Below, piece by piece: positions 1 through 7,591 of a stretch of 13,763 nt of DNA (positions are counted from its first letter, which is position 1; each line of letters opens with the position of its first letter). The stretch comes from Prevotella sp. UBA7764 (GTDB taxonomy: Bacteria > Bacteroidota > Bacteroidia > Bacteroidales > Bacteroidaceae). The stretch is taken from positions 33,753 to 47,515 of the forward strand of contig DLDU01000037.1 in NCBI GenBank assembly GCA_002481295.1, written 5' to 3'. Made by a program: the position numbers and the translations under genes. The notes below the pieces were generated by a model. That model searched no databases. It worked only from the letters and a program-made list of their open reading frames with translations, and was not told the origin of the DNA.

Positions 1-173
1 AGACGAAGACCAGCGGCACTAATCTTGAGCGAAATCCAGCAGTTCTCCTCTACATAGAAGAACTTCTTGCTGAAGAGATTAACGTCAAAGCTGCGCTTTG
101 TGTGGTGCTTTGAGTGAGACACATTACAACCTCTCTGTGCCTTCTTGCCTGTAATCTGACAAATCTTAGACAT
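1..173 (-). CDS. rpmB: 50S ribosomal protein L28, 5' part (cut by window edge)
   Basis: Reading the complement from the ATG at 173-171 gives about 57 residues beginning [20 protein letters not shown] and running through [19 protein letters not shown] to SAAGLR. This is the L28 pattern (N-terminal CQITGKK, then NVSHS, then the basic TKR stretch and the FDVNLF core). L28 is a small structural protein of the large ribosomal subunit. The 3' end lies beyond base 1, so about two thirds of an L28 of usual length is present. I found it by hand because it is truncated. In Bacteroidota, rpmG usually follows rpmB, but that would lie outside the window. It is transcribed away from the hydrolase gene at 441, and a promoter fits at 225-256. 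The identification is close to certain. Confidence 0.95.
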   Translation of the reverse strand, partial: MSKICQITGKKAQRGCNVSHSKHHTKRSFDVNLFSKKFFYVEENCWISLKISAAGLR

Positions 174-224
174 CGCTATTCTTTGTTTTTGATTCGATTT
201 TTGATACTTATTCCAAACAGAGTG

Positions 225-256
225 CAAAGTTAGCAATCTTTTTTTTGATTCGCAAA
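225..256 (-). promoter_or_regulatory. Bacteroidota-type promoter for rpmB
   Basis: On the minus strand there is a perfect -7 box TAACTTTG (complement of 225-232) and a TTTG -33 box (complement of 253-256), separated by 20 nt. Both match the TTTG / TAnnTTTG consensus of the Bacteroidota primary sigma factor. The predicted transcript start lies near 218-220, giving a leader of about 45 nt before the rpmB ATG at 173. Confidence 0.75.
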
Positions 257-415
257 TATTTAGTTGGCTAATCTTGACTATTAACTATTTTTTTGTTTTT
301 ACGATTCCATATTCTCTTTCCTTTTTCTTTGCCCAAATAATGACCAAAGAACAGACTTTTTACACCATTAAGCTTTTTTGTATTGCAAAAAGAGTGATTA
401 TTGAAGAGAAATATT

Positions 416-423
416 TATCTTTG
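416..423 (+). promoter_or_regulatory. -7 promoter box of the metallo-hydrolase gene
   Basis: TATCTTTG matches TAnnTTTG exactly and lies 17 nt before the ATG at 441, so the leader would be about 10-12 nt. I do not see a clear TTTG -33 box at the right distance; the nearest TTTG (377-380) is too far upstream. The call therefore rests on the -7 box and its position. Confidence 0.55.
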
Positions 424-440
424 TAGAAAATTATAACGCA

Positions 441-1256
441 ATGCTGCATTTTATCTCATTCGGCAGCGGCAGTAGCGGCAACTGCAGCCTGATATACAAC
501 GAGAAAGAAGGGTTGCTCATTGACGCTGGCATCGGTGTCCGTATTTTGAAAAAACACTTGAAAAACTACGGCCTAAACATTTCCAATATTAGGTCTATAC
601 TGGTCACACATGATCATGCCGATCACGTGAAGTCAGTAGGTAGTGTAAGCAAGGATTATCACATCCCTGTATATGCCACGCACAAAGTGCACGAAGGCAT
701 AGAGGAGAATTGGTGTGTGAGGACCAAGGTGCCCCAAGATATGTCATTTGTTGTCGAGAAAGGACAGCCTTTTCATATAGGCGAATTTACGATCACTGCT
801 TTCGGGGTGCCACACGACAGTAAGGAAAATGTCGGTTACTGCATTGAGGCAGAAGGCATCACATTCGTATTGATGACGGATATCGGGCATTTCACAAACG
901 AAATGCTGGAATATGTCGGACGCGCCAATTATCTTGTCATAGAGGCAGACTATGAGAAGGCCATGCTCGAAGCAGGGCCCTACCCCGTAGAACTGAAGCG
1001 AAGAATACAGAGCTCGCTCGGACATACGAGCAATTTTGATTGCGGACAAGTGCTTGCCCACTATGCCACGCCGGCACTCAGAGGAGTATGGCTCTGTCAT
1101 CTGAGCGACACCAACAACCAACCGGAGTTGGCCGAAAAAACGGTCAAGCAAGTGCTTAGAGCCAGCGGCATTGTTGCCAGCAATGACCCAGGAGCGGACT
1201 TCACACTGAATGCGCTCCACAGAAAACTGCCCACAGGCGTATTTGACCTGAAATAG
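441..1256 (+). CDS. MBL-fold metallo-hydrolase, YycJ/WalJ type
   Basis: This 271-residue cytosolic protein (no signal peptide or membrane segment) belongs to the metallo-beta-lactamase superfamily. The N-terminal strand-loop GSGSSGNC (8-15) and LLIDAG (25-30) precede the metal-binding motif HDHADH, giving H57, H59, D61 and H62. Further likely ligands are H125 (VPHD), D147 (MTDIGH), H195 (LGHTSN) and H220 (LCHLS), a full set for two metal ions. The GSGSSGN start and the later IEAD and LGHTSN motifs are typical of the YycJ/WalJ branch, described as nucleases or phosphodiesterases acting on nucleic acids. The exact substrate cannot be read from the sequence. The gene has its own -7 box and is convergent with tamL (27 nt between stops), so it is probably monocistronic. 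The superfamily is certain; the WalJ-like subgroup is an inference from motifs. Confidence 0.9.
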   Translation: MLHFISFGSGSSGNCSLIYNEKEGLLIDAGIGVRILKKHLKNYGLNISNIRSILVTHDHADHVKSVGSVSKDYHIPVYATHKVHEGIEENWCVRTKVPQDMSFVVEKGQPFHIGEFTITAFGVPHDSKENVGYCIEAEGITFVLMTDIGHFTNEMLEYVGRANYLVIEADYEKAMLEAGPYPVELKRRIQSSLGHTSNFDCGQVLAHYATPALRGVWLCHLSDTNNQPELAEKTVKQVLRASGIVASNDPGADFTLNALHRKLPTGVFDLK

Positions 1257-1283
1257 CGAAAACTCTCCTTTAATATATGTCTT

Positions 1284-3524
1284 TTAGAATGGCATACCCA
1301 CTGCGAAGTGGAATGTAAAGTCACGAGAAAACTTCGGATGGAAAATCGCCCAATGCTCTTGCTGAGTGGTCCAAGCCGGATTAATGGCTTTCATGCCCCC
1401 ATCGAAGCGTAGTATGAAATAGCCAAAGTTGATGCGCAAGCCTAATCCATAAGAGACAGCAATCTGCTTATAGAATTCATCGAAACGGAACTGTCCTCCT
1501 GGCTGATCAGCATAGTTGCGAAGCGTCCAAATGTTACCGGCGTCTATAAAGGCAGCACCATTGAATTTCCAAAAGAGAAAGGTACGATACTCTGCGCTAA
1601 GGTCCAATTTCATGTCACCCGTCTGGTTGATGAAGTCGATGCGGCCGTCTTTGCCCCGATAACTACCCGGACCGAGTTCTCGCACCGACCATCCTCTCAC
1701 GCTGTTGGCTCCTCCGGAGAAATAGCGTTTCTCAAAAGGCAGCACAGTGCTGTTGGCATAAGGGTATGCCATACCAAACGCAGCATGAAAAGCCAGCATA
1801 TTGCGAGTATCGAACTGTTGGATACGTGTATAATCAAAATCAAATTTCAGATACTGGGCATAAGGTATATGATTGAAAAGCGTATACTGCCCATTCTCAT
1901 TCTTCTTCAGGCCCATCAAAGGGGAGAGTGCCCTCAGCAATCCCCCACCCGACTCAAAATTCATCTTCAACGCATTGACACCATTGTTATAACTAAATCC
2001 CACTCCCATTCTTAGGATAAAGAGATTCTCATAGTTATAGCGTAGAATAGCGTTTCGATTAGAGACATCGTCGAGATAGTCTTCCTTAAAAGTAGCGCTA
2101 ATCCATGGCATGTAGACATAGTTCAGATCCAAAAGATCGAAGCGGTAGCGAGTATTGTGCCCCGGATCAGCCCAGCGATAGCGCCACCCCGCAGACAAGA
2201 CACGACGATGGAACTCTGGACGGTTTTGCATGTCCCAGGCTAAAGACAACTCCGAAGTGGCATTGCTCTGACGCCGGAAGCTTCGGGAGAGAAAAGGTGC
2301 CAAGAACTCGGGAAACTGAAGTTTCGCCTGCACACCATATTCTATATAATCTTCATCGTTGTAGCCCTCCAGCCCCGTAATCGCCTCGAAAGCACCACGC
2401 AACTGCACGCTCAACAATTCTGATCCACGTAGCAAGTTTCTATTCTCATAGATAAGTGACGCAGCTGCGCCCAAGTCACCCGCCGTGTTGGTACCTTCTG
2501 GCTGGAATGCAATTGTAGACCTTTTGTTCATACTCAACTGGATATGACAATCCAAAAGATTCGAATCCGGAACCTCGCTGAACAGAATATTGGTATACTT
2601 CACCGCCTGAAGCTTGCTGAAATTTGAATAGGTCTTCTGCAGATCTGTGTTACTAAAAGGTCGACCGGCAGTAATCGCCGTATTGTTTTCCAACACATTC
2701 CTCCGAAGTTGAACTTTGCCTAAAGAGCCATCAGAATACCGCACTGAACGGATAACAAACCTGGGATGGTCTGTTGGACGAGCATCACTATTGGCCTGAT
2801 ACTTCTTGAGATGAAGCACAATACCTACCGAGCGACTGTCGGAAGAGGAATCTGCAGTAAAAGATATAAAGTCCTTGTGAAACTTGTAATAGCCGACATT
2901 CTGAAGCAACGCTGTCAGCCGGTCACGCTCTGCCTCCAATGCTTTAATTGAGAATGGAGATCCTTCGCGAAGAGCAGAAGTAGACTTTCTATGCTGATGA
3001 CGGGACATGCTATCCTCGCCACCCAACAATTGTCGAATAGCCGGGTCCTGAATGTCGTATGTGATATGCCCAAAACGATACTGGGCCCGCGGATGAAGCA
3101 TATAGACCGCTTTGAGCGAATGCCCTTTAACAACCGTATCTAAAGTGACACCAGCATGAAGGTAGCCTTGGTTGACCATGGCCTGTCGTAAATCATCCAT
3201 TGTCTGCCGCGCCGTAAGCGTGTCAAATACCACAGGACGCTCACCAATACGCTTGAGAGTGCGGTTGATCCATTTCGTACTGTCCTTACCGGCAAGCGTA
3301 TAAGTGCCCATTGGTATCTTGAAGAGCGAAAACCACTTTGAGTTGGCTTTCTGACGAATATAAGGAAAGAGCTGTGAGGCATCAAACGATTTCTCATCAG
3401 ATTCTATCTCCACAGAGGTGAGCAGATAACTTCCCTGTGGCACATACTTGGAAGTGCTACATGCCGAGACCAGACATAACGTGAGGACAAGGAAAACGTA
3501 GAAATATGTAACTTTTGATTTCAA
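1284..3524 (-). CDS. tamL: TamL-like outer-membrane Omp85 lipoprotein (BamA/TamA family)
   Basis: This 746-residue protein begins with a lipoprotein signal: basic MKSK, a hydrophobic stretch (7-19) and lipobox VSAC, giving lipidated C22. Residues about 35-330 are periplasmic and fit the POTRA-type repeats of the family. From about residue 338 (EGTNTAGDLGAAASLIYENR) to the end is a 16-strand-type barrel, with the L6-loop motif SVRGW at 608-612, FIDAGNIW at 659-666 and a terminal phenylalanine (GMPF), the usual outer-membrane C-terminal signal. In Bacteroidota, a lipidated Omp85 of this kind is called TamL, the outer-membrane half of the translocation and assembly module working with TamB. No tamB is visible here. 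The only in-frame start ahead of the signal peptide is TTG (3524-3522): an in-frame TAG lies just upstream, and no ATG or GTG occurs before C22. It is divergent from the RNA methyltransferase gene. The Omp85 family call is secure; TamL rather than another lipidated Omp85 is likely. Confidence 0.88.
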   Translation of the reverse strand: MKSKVTYFYVFLVLTLCLVSACSTSKYVPQGSYLLTSVEIESDEKSFDASQLFPYIRQKANSKWFSLFKIPMGTYTLAGKDSTKWINRTLKRIGERPVVFDTLTARQTMDDLRQAMVNQGYLHAGVTLDTVVKGHSLKAVYMLHPRAQYRFGHITYDIQDPAIRQLLGGEDSMSRHQHRKSTSALREGSPFSIKALEAERDRLTALLQNVGYYKFHKDFISFTADSSSDSRSVGIVLHLKKYQANSDARPTDHPRFVIRSVRYSDGSLGKVQLRRNVLENNTAITAGRPFSNTDLQKTYSNFSKLQAVKYTNILFSEVPDSNLLDCHIQLSMNKRSTIAFQPEGTNTAGDLGAAASLIYENRNLLRGSELLSVQLRGAFEAITGLEGYNDEDYIEYGVQAKLQFPEFLAPFLSRSFRRQSNATSELSLAWDMQNRPEFHRRVLSAGWRYRWADPGHNTRYRFDLLDLNYVYMPWISATFKEDYLDDVSNRNAILRYNYENLFILRMGVGFSYNNGVNALKMNFESGGGLLRALSPLMGLKKNENGQYTLFNHIPYAQYLKFDFDYTRIQQFDTRNMLAFHAAFGMAYPYANSTVLPFEKRYFSGGANSVRGWSVRELGPGSYRGKDGRIDFINQTGDMKLDLSAEYRTFLFWKFNGAAFIDAGNIWTLRNYADQPGGQFRFDEFYKQIAVSYGLGLRINFGYFILRFDGGMKAINPAWTTQQEHWAIFHPKFSRDFTFHFAVGMPF

Positions 3525-3541
3525 CTGCTATATTTTTGGTA

Positions 3542-3549
3542 CAAAGGTA
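3542..3549 (-). promoter_or_regulatory. -7 promoter box of tamL
   Basis: The complement reads TACCTTTG, an exact TAnnTTTG match, 17 nt upstream of the TTG start. The leader would be about 12 nt. No convincing TTTG lies 19-21 nt further upstream. The box lies back to back with the methyltransferase -7 box at 3615-3622, so the 102-bp gap holds divergent promoters. Confidence 0.55.
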
Positions 3550-3614
3550 ATGTATTTTGTTGACAGATTACATAAAAATAACACATTATTTTTATCGGTT
3601 ACAACATTAATCAC

Positions 3615-3622
3615 TAACTTTG
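3615..3622 (+). promoter_or_regulatory. -7 promoter box abutting the methyltransferase ATG
   Basis: TAACTTTG is an exact match to the Bacteroidota -7 consensus and ends only 4 nt before the ATG at 3627. Transcription normally begins a few bases after this box, so the start should fall at or just inside the ATG, giving a leaderless mRNA. No clear TTTG -33 box is visible. Confidence 0.55.
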
Positions 3623-3626
3623 CAAT

Positions 3627-4388
3627 ATGATAAGCAAGGCAAAAATAAAATTTGTTCATACACTCGAACAGAAGAAGGCACGCATACGCGAGCAGCTCTT
3701 TGTCGCCGAAGGACCCAAGGTCGTCGGTGACTTGATGGCACGTTTTCAGCCCAAGATGCTTTTCCACACGGCAGACTGGCACACTCCTCTTGGGGGAGCC
3801 ACCGGTGCGGAGACCGACGAAACCGTCAGCGAGGAAGAGCTAAAGAAACTCTCATTCTTGCAGCATCCACAGCAAGTACTCGCCGTCTTCCCCCTGCCCC
3901 ACACAGAAGCCACCGATACAAAGCTGCCAAGTCAGCAGCTATGCCTTGCCCTTGACGGGGTACAAGATCCCGGCAATGTAGGAACAATCATCCGAGTAGC
4001 CGACTGGTTTGGCATCACACAGATCTATTGTTCTCATGAGACTGCTGATGTTTACAACCCCAAGGTGGTACAAGCCACGATGGGCAGTCTCGCAAGGGTG
4101 GACATACACTACACCGATTTAGCATCACTCATCGACCATCTTCCCAATGATTGTCCGGTCTATGGCACTCTGCTTGACGGAAACAATCTGTATCAGCAGG
4201 AGTTGAGTGATCATGGCCTGATAGTCATGGGTAATGAAGGAAAGGGACTGACGGCAGAAGTCAGACAACGCGTCAACAACAGACTGCTGATCCCTAACTA
4301 TCCTAAAGGCAGAGACACGGCAGAGAGCCTGAACGTAGCAATCGCCACTGCCATCGTGTGCGCAGAGTTTAGAAGAAGAATAGAATAA
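3627..4388 (+). CDS. SpoU/TrmH-family RNA 2'-O-ribose methyltransferase
   Basis: This 253-residue protein has all three SpoU motifs of the SPOUT trefoil-knot fold. Motif 1 is DPGNVGTIIRVADWFG (114-129), with N117 and catalytic R123. Motif 2 is VMGNEGKGL (200-208), with N203 and E204. Motif 3 is LIPNYPKGRDTAESLNVAIA (221-240), with S234 and N236 near the bound S-adenosylmethionine. The N-terminal segment KIKFVHTLEQKKARIREQLF followed by VAEGPKVV is the small substrate-binding domain typical of this family. It would methylate a ribose 2'-OH in rRNA or tRNA; the target base is not readable. The start at 3627 fits the usual N-terminus of relatives (M-x-S-K, then K...H/R-SLE) even though it leaves almost no leader. 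It is followed after 22 nt by the membrane-protein gene and then hisB, probably one operon. Confidence 0.93.
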   Translation: MISKAKIKFVHTLEQKKARIREQLFVAEGPKVVGDLMARFQPKMLFHTADWHTPLGGATGAETDETVSEEELKKLSFLQHPQQVLAVFPLPHTEATDTKLPSQQLCLALDGVQDPGNVGTIIRVADWFGITQIYCSHETADVYNPKVVQATMGSLARVDIHYTDLASLIDHLPNDCPVYGTLLDGNNLYQQELSDHGLIVMGNEGKGLTAEVRQRVNNRLLIPNYPKGRDTAESLNVAIATAIVCAEFRRRIE

Positions 4389-4410
4389 ACAGTATAAACG
4401 GACTGAAATC

Positions 4411-5418
4411 ATGAATACAGAACATATTGAGAATGAACTTTATAAAGTTAGGAGTGTCAGAGCCTGCATCAAGTCGGCCACTGACACGATGATCAGCAAT
4501 CCACTGACTATTCTTCGCCGTACTTGGCTGCCAACGTTGGTGCTAAGTATTGTCGCGGGCTTCAGCATCTTGTTGCCTTCCCTCTTTGAGTCACAGCAAC
4601 CAGCAACAACAGGAACGACCGCAGTAAATACACCTCTTCTGATTCTCAGTGCCATCTTGTTTATCGCTTACATCGTCATTGCATCGTGGTGGGAATCCTC
4701 GGTAATCAGTCTTCTGACAGGACGCAAGGTGAAAGACAATATCCGACGCATACTCTACTTGCTGTTGGCAGTGATCGGACTATATATCATCGTGGGCGTT
4801 GCCTTCTCTGTAGGCTATATGTTGCCTATGTTTGGCGGCAAAGCTACCTTGGGCCATCCTACTATCATCTCACCTTTGGTAGCAGGCATCGTATTTGTCT
4901 TAGCCCTCATCTTTACCCTGCCCATCAGCTATTCTTCCATGAAATATCTCGTGGAGCCTCAACAAAAAGTGATGAGCATTTTTGGCAAACCATATATAAC
5001 GGGATTGCATCGCTGGGGCTTTCTCTTCTTGGCTGCCTTTCTCGGAGGTATCATCATCAGCATTCTCCTCGTCATCACCGGTATTCCCGAGATCATCCTC
5101 GAGACTGCTAAACAATCCAATGACATTGGAATGGCAATGGGCGACAGCAACGGGCTGACTGCCTCTTTCACGGTACTTCAGCTCTTCGTTACTATCCTGT
5201 GCTACTTCATTTGGTGTTATATCTATTGCTGGATGAACTTTGTCTATTACTATGTCTATGGCAGTATCGAAGCTAAAGAGAAAGCAAAAAAGGATATTGT
5301 CAATGTAGCCACAGATAATAGTGCAAACAATAATGACTTTGATGCCCTGGATAAGCGCTTAAAACTGGGAACAGAACAAGCATCAGACAGCAGACTCAAC
5401 ATTGAAGACATACAATAA
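4411..5418 (+). CDS. Six-helix integral membrane protein of unknown function
   Basis: I do not recognise a characterised family for this 335-residue protein. It has a soluble, fairly charged N-terminus (1-38), then six hydrophobic segments at about 40-58, 75-93, 112-137, 151-174, 202-229 and 252-284. The last is rich in aromatics (YFIWCYIYCWMNFVYYYVYG). The C-terminal tail (285-335) is polar, first basic (EAKEKAKKD) and then asparagine- and aspartate-rich. The basic loops (RRTW at 36-39, GRKVKDNIRR at 104-113, the tail after helix 6) favour a cytoplasmic N- and C-terminus. There are no nucleotide-binding, transporter-signature or catalytic motifs that I can name. It lies 22 nt after the RNA methyltransferase gene and 24 nt before hisB, so it is very likely co-transcribed, but neither neighbour explains its role. 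Coding status is secure from its length, composition and tight spacing. Confidence 0.8.
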   Translation: MNTEHIENELYKVRSVRACIKSATDTMISNPLTILRRTWLPTLVLSIVAGFSILLPSLFESQQPATTGTTAVNTPLLILSAILFIAYIVIASWWESSVISLLTGRKVKDNIRRILYLLLAVIGLYIIVGVAFSVGYMLPMFGGKATLGHPTIISPLVAGIVFVLALIFTLPISYSSMKYLVEPQQKVMSIFGKPYITGLHRWGFLFLAAFLGGIIISILLVITGIPEIILETAKQSNDIGMAMGDSNGLTASFTVLQLFVTILCYFIWCYIYCWMNFVYYYVYGSIEAKEKAKKDIVNVATDNSANNNDFDALDKRLKLGTEQASDSRLNIEDIQ

Positions 5419-5432
5419 GAATCATATTTATT

Positions 5433-5440
5433 AAAAGGAG
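5433..5440 (+). promoter_or_regulatory. Shine-Dalgarno-like AAAAGGAG before hisB
   Basis: AAAAGGAG lies 2 nt before the ATG at 5443. It is the clearest purine-rich ribosome binding site in the window, where most genes have none. The spacing is shorter than usual, so its strength is uncertain, but it supports the chosen start. Confidence 0.4.
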
Positions 5441-5442
5441 AG

Positions 5443-6519
5443 ATGGAAAAACAACGCATTCTTTTTATCGACCGGGACGGAACACTTATCGAAGAACCCG
5501 CTGACGAGCAGATCGACTCTTTTGAGAAGTTGCGCTTCGTTCCCGGCGTATTCAGCAATCTGGGATATATCCACAAACGCATGGGATTCCGCTTTGTGAT
5601 GGTCACCAATCAAGACGGATTGGGCACGTCGTCGTTTCCCGAGGAGACATTTTGGCCTGTACACCGACTGATGCTTCAAGCATTGGAGAGCGAAGGCATC
5701 ACCTTCGACGATCAACTCATCGACCGGCACTTCCCGGAAGACAACTCACCGGAGCGCAAGCCCGGCACTGCCATGCTGAAGAAATACACCGACAATCCGG
5801 CTTACGACATCGCGGGAAGCTATGTCATCGGCGATAGAGAGAGTGACGAACAGTTAGCCAAGAATCTGGGATGCAAAGCTATCATCCTTGGACGCGACGG
5901 TATGACTTGGGAAAAAGCAGCCGAACTGTTGATTGCCGGAGAACGCACGGCAGAGGTAAGACGTACTACCAAGGAGACAGACATCCTCGTTCGCGTCAAC
6001 CTCGACGGATCGGGCAAAACAGATATTGACACCGGACTTGGCTTCTTTGACCACATGCTGGAGCAAATCGGCAAGCACGGCATGATAGACCTCACCGTAC
6101 ACACCAAAGGAGATCTCAGGGTCGATGAGCACCACACCATTGAGGACACTGGCATTGCTCTGGGAGAGTGCATCCTCAAAGCCTTGGGTGACAAGCGCGG
6201 CATCGAGCGCTATGGATTCTGCCTGCCAATGGACGATTGTTTGTGTCAGGTGGCTATCGACTTTGGCGGACGCCCTTGGCTCGTTTGGGACGCTGAGTTC
6301 CACAGAGAAAAGATCGGTGAGATGCCAACGGAAATGTTCATGCACTTCTTTAAAAGCTTCAGCGACGCTGCACGCATCAACCTCAACATTAAAGCGGAGG
6401 GTGAGAACGAGCACCATAAGATAGAAGGTATTTTTAAAGCACTGGCGCGTAGCTTGAAAATGGCGGTAAGAAGAGATATACACCACTTGGTGCTGCCTTC
6501 TACAAAAGGCACACTATAA
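5443..6519 (+). CDS. hisB: Bifunctional histidinol-phosphatase / imidazoleglycerol-phosphate dehydratase
   Basis: This 358-residue cytosolic enzyme catalyses two steps of histidine synthesis: dehydration of imidazoleglycerol phosphate and, after transamination, dephosphorylation of histidinol phosphate. Residues 1-165 are an HAD phosphatase, with [13 protein letters not shown] (D10 nucleophile, D12 acid/base), [19 protein letters not shown] (52-70), RKPGTAM (105-111) and YVIGDRESD (127-135). Residues about 171-358 are the dehydratase, with its two metal-binding repeats [10 protein letters not shown] (228-237) and [14 protein letters not shown] (321-334), and GLGFFDHML (198-206). The cysteines that hold zinc in E. 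coli HisB (CxH...CxC) are absent: the equivalent loop is [13 protein letters not shown] (95-107). No other his gene is in the window. It is the last gene of the operon and is followed directly by a strong terminator hairpin. Confidence 0.96.
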   Translation: MEKQRILFIDRDGTLIEEPADEQIDSFEKLRFVPGVFSNLGYIHKRMGFRFVMVTNQDGLGTSSFPEETFWPVHRLMLQALESEGITFDDQLIDRHFPEDNSPERKPGTAMLKKYTDNPAYDIAGSYVIGDRESDEQLAKNLGCKAIILGRDGMTWEKAAELLIAGERTAEVRRTTKETDILVRVNLDGSGKTDIDTGLGFFDHMLEQIGKHGMIDLTVHTKGDLRVDEHHTIEDTGIALGECILKALGDKRGIERYGFCLPMDDCLCQVAIDFGGRPWLVWDAEFHREKIGEMPTEMFMHFFKSFSDAARINLNIKAEGENEHHKIEGIFKALARSLKMAVRRDIHHLVLPSTKGTL

Positions 6520-6533
6520 CACGTTTATAAATC

Positions 6534-6571
6534 AAATAAGGAGAGCAGGAATTGTTCTGCTCTCCTTATTT
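6534..6571. terminator. Strong intrinsic terminator after hisB, possibly bidirectional
   Basis: The arms AAATAAGGAGAGCAG (6534-6548) and CTGCTCTCCTTATTT (6557-6571) are a perfect 15-bp inverted repeat around an 8-nt loop, beginning 15 nt after the hisB stop. On the plus strand the arm ends in TTATTTTATATA, a T-rich tail fitting an intrinsic terminator. Because it is perfectly symmetrical with A/T-rich outer ends, it could also stop sucCD transcription coming from the right. Confidence 0.85.
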
Positions 6572-6637
6572 TATATATAGAGGACCAAGGATCTGGCTTG
6601 AAGCCCATTTCTGCTTTACACTGTTGAATAGATACCA

Positions 6638-6655
6638 AGTCATATCGTTACGACT
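6638..6655. other. Small stem-loop downstream of sucD
   Basis: AGTCATA (6638-6644) and TACGACT (6649-6655) pair over 7 bp, including one G-U pair on the minus strand, around a 4-nt loop. It lies 39 nt past the sucD stop on the minus strand. No T-run follows, so a terminator role is only a weak possibility. The rest of 6572-6685 shows nothing recognisable. Confidence 0.25.
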
Positions 6656-6685
6656 CAGACTTCCATCTTCAACAGCAGCCTTTCT

Positions 6686-6705
6686 ACTTTACTTTACTTT
6701 ACTTT
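6686..6705. repeat. Pentanucleotide tandem repeat (ACTTT)x4 across the sucD stop
   Basis: Four perfect copies of ACTTT (AAAGT on the coding strand of sucD) run from the last codons of sucD through its stop into the 3' flank. Gain of units, or loss down to two, leaves the encoded end (E-K-V-K-stop) unchanged, because the stop arises inside the second and third units, or at the flank when only two remain. Confidence 0.9.
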
Positions 6706-7572
6706 CTCCATCAGCTTTTTCAAGAGGCCGGGAATCTCGCAGCTCTCCATAGCCACCGGCACGCCGGCAGCCTCGAAAGCCGCAATCTTGTCAGCGGCAG
6801 AACCTGAACTGCTGGAGATGATAGCTCCGGCATGCCCCATCTGCTTGCCCGGAGGAGCTGTGCGGCCATCGATGAAAGCAACGACAGGCTTGGTGATATG
6901 CTCCTTGATATAGGCAGCAGCATGCTCCTCAGCATCACCACCAATTTCGCCTATCAAGGCAATGGAGTCGGTATCAGGATCATCTTGGAACATCTGCAAC
7001 AAATCCTCGAAGTAAAGACCTACCACAGGATCACCGCCGACGCCTATTGCAGTACTCTGTCCCATACCAGCCTTTGTGAGGTTATCAACGACTTCATAGG
7101 TCAGCGTACCCGAACGGCTGATAACACCCGTATGTCCTTTCTTGAAGATATTGGATGGCATAATACCCACCATGCTCAGTTCTGGAGAAATCAATCCCGG
7201 GCAGTTCGGGCCGATCAGATGAGCACCTTTCACCTGGATATAGCGCTGGGCAATGACAGCATCCACTACGGGGATACCCTCCGTAATGCAAATGATGAGT
7301 TTGATGCCGGCATCAGCTGCCTCCAGCATAGCATCCTTGGCAAAGGGAGCCGGAACAAAGATGATCGACGTGTTGGCCTTCGTTGCCTCTACGGCCTCAC
7401 GAACTGTGTTGAACACAGGAATGCCATCCACCTCCTGTCCACCCTTTCCGGGTGACGTGCCGCCTACAACGTTTGTTCCGTATTCTTTCATCTTGGCAGC
7501 ATGGAAACTGCCGTCGCGGCCTGTGATGCCCTGAACAATCAGGCGCGTATCTTTATTGATCAAAATACTCAT
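6694..7572 (-). CDS. sucD: Succinyl-CoA synthetase alpha subunit (succinate--CoA ligase)
   Basis: This 292-residue protein is the CoA-binding, phosphohistidine-carrying subunit of the enzyme that interconverts succinyl-CoA and succinate with formation of ATP or GTP. The CoA-binding Rossmann domain has [10 protein letters not shown] (15-24) and [10 protein letters not shown] (37-46). Further marks are [12 protein letters not shown] (74-85), [10 protein letters not shown] (121-130) and [10 protein letters not shown] (151-160). The active-site histidine, which becomes phosphorylated, is H247 in [10 protein letters not shown]. The length matches the family. It follows sucC by 19 nt in the same direction, the usual order, and the two subunits would be co-transcribed. 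In a fermentative anaerobe the enzyme serves succinate/propionate metabolism as well as the partial TCA cycle. The stop lies within the AAAGT tandem repeat. Confidence 0.98.
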   Translation of the reverse strand: MSILINKDTRLIVQGITGRDGSFHAAKMKEYGTNVVGGTSPGKGGQEVDGIPVFNTVREAVEATKANTSIIFVPAPFAKDAMLEAADAGIKLIICITEGIPVVDAVIAQRYIQVKGAHLIGPNCPGLISPELSMVGIMPSNIFKKGHTGVISRSGTLTYEVVDNLTKAGMGQSTAIGVGGDPVVGLYFEDLLQMFQDDPDTDSIALIGEIGGDAEEHAAAYIKEHITKPVVAFIDGRTAPPGKQMGHAGAIISSSSGSAADKIAAFEAAGVPVAMESCEIPGLLKKLMEKVK

Positions 7573-7591
7573 GGTAATAGCTTTTAAAAGA

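Noticed and set aside
3525..3626. Small protein gene between tamL and the methyltransferase
   Set aside because: The 102 bp are AT-rich with two back-to-back -7 boxes and no convincing start and frame.
5854..6486. Open frame of 210 codons antisense to hisB
   Set aside because: Shadow of the dehydratase domain; no motif or start signal of its own.
6686..6705. Phase variation of the SucD C-terminus by the AAAGT repeat
   Set aside because: Working through the codons, any number of units from two upward gives the same K-V-K-stop, so slippage would not alter the protein.
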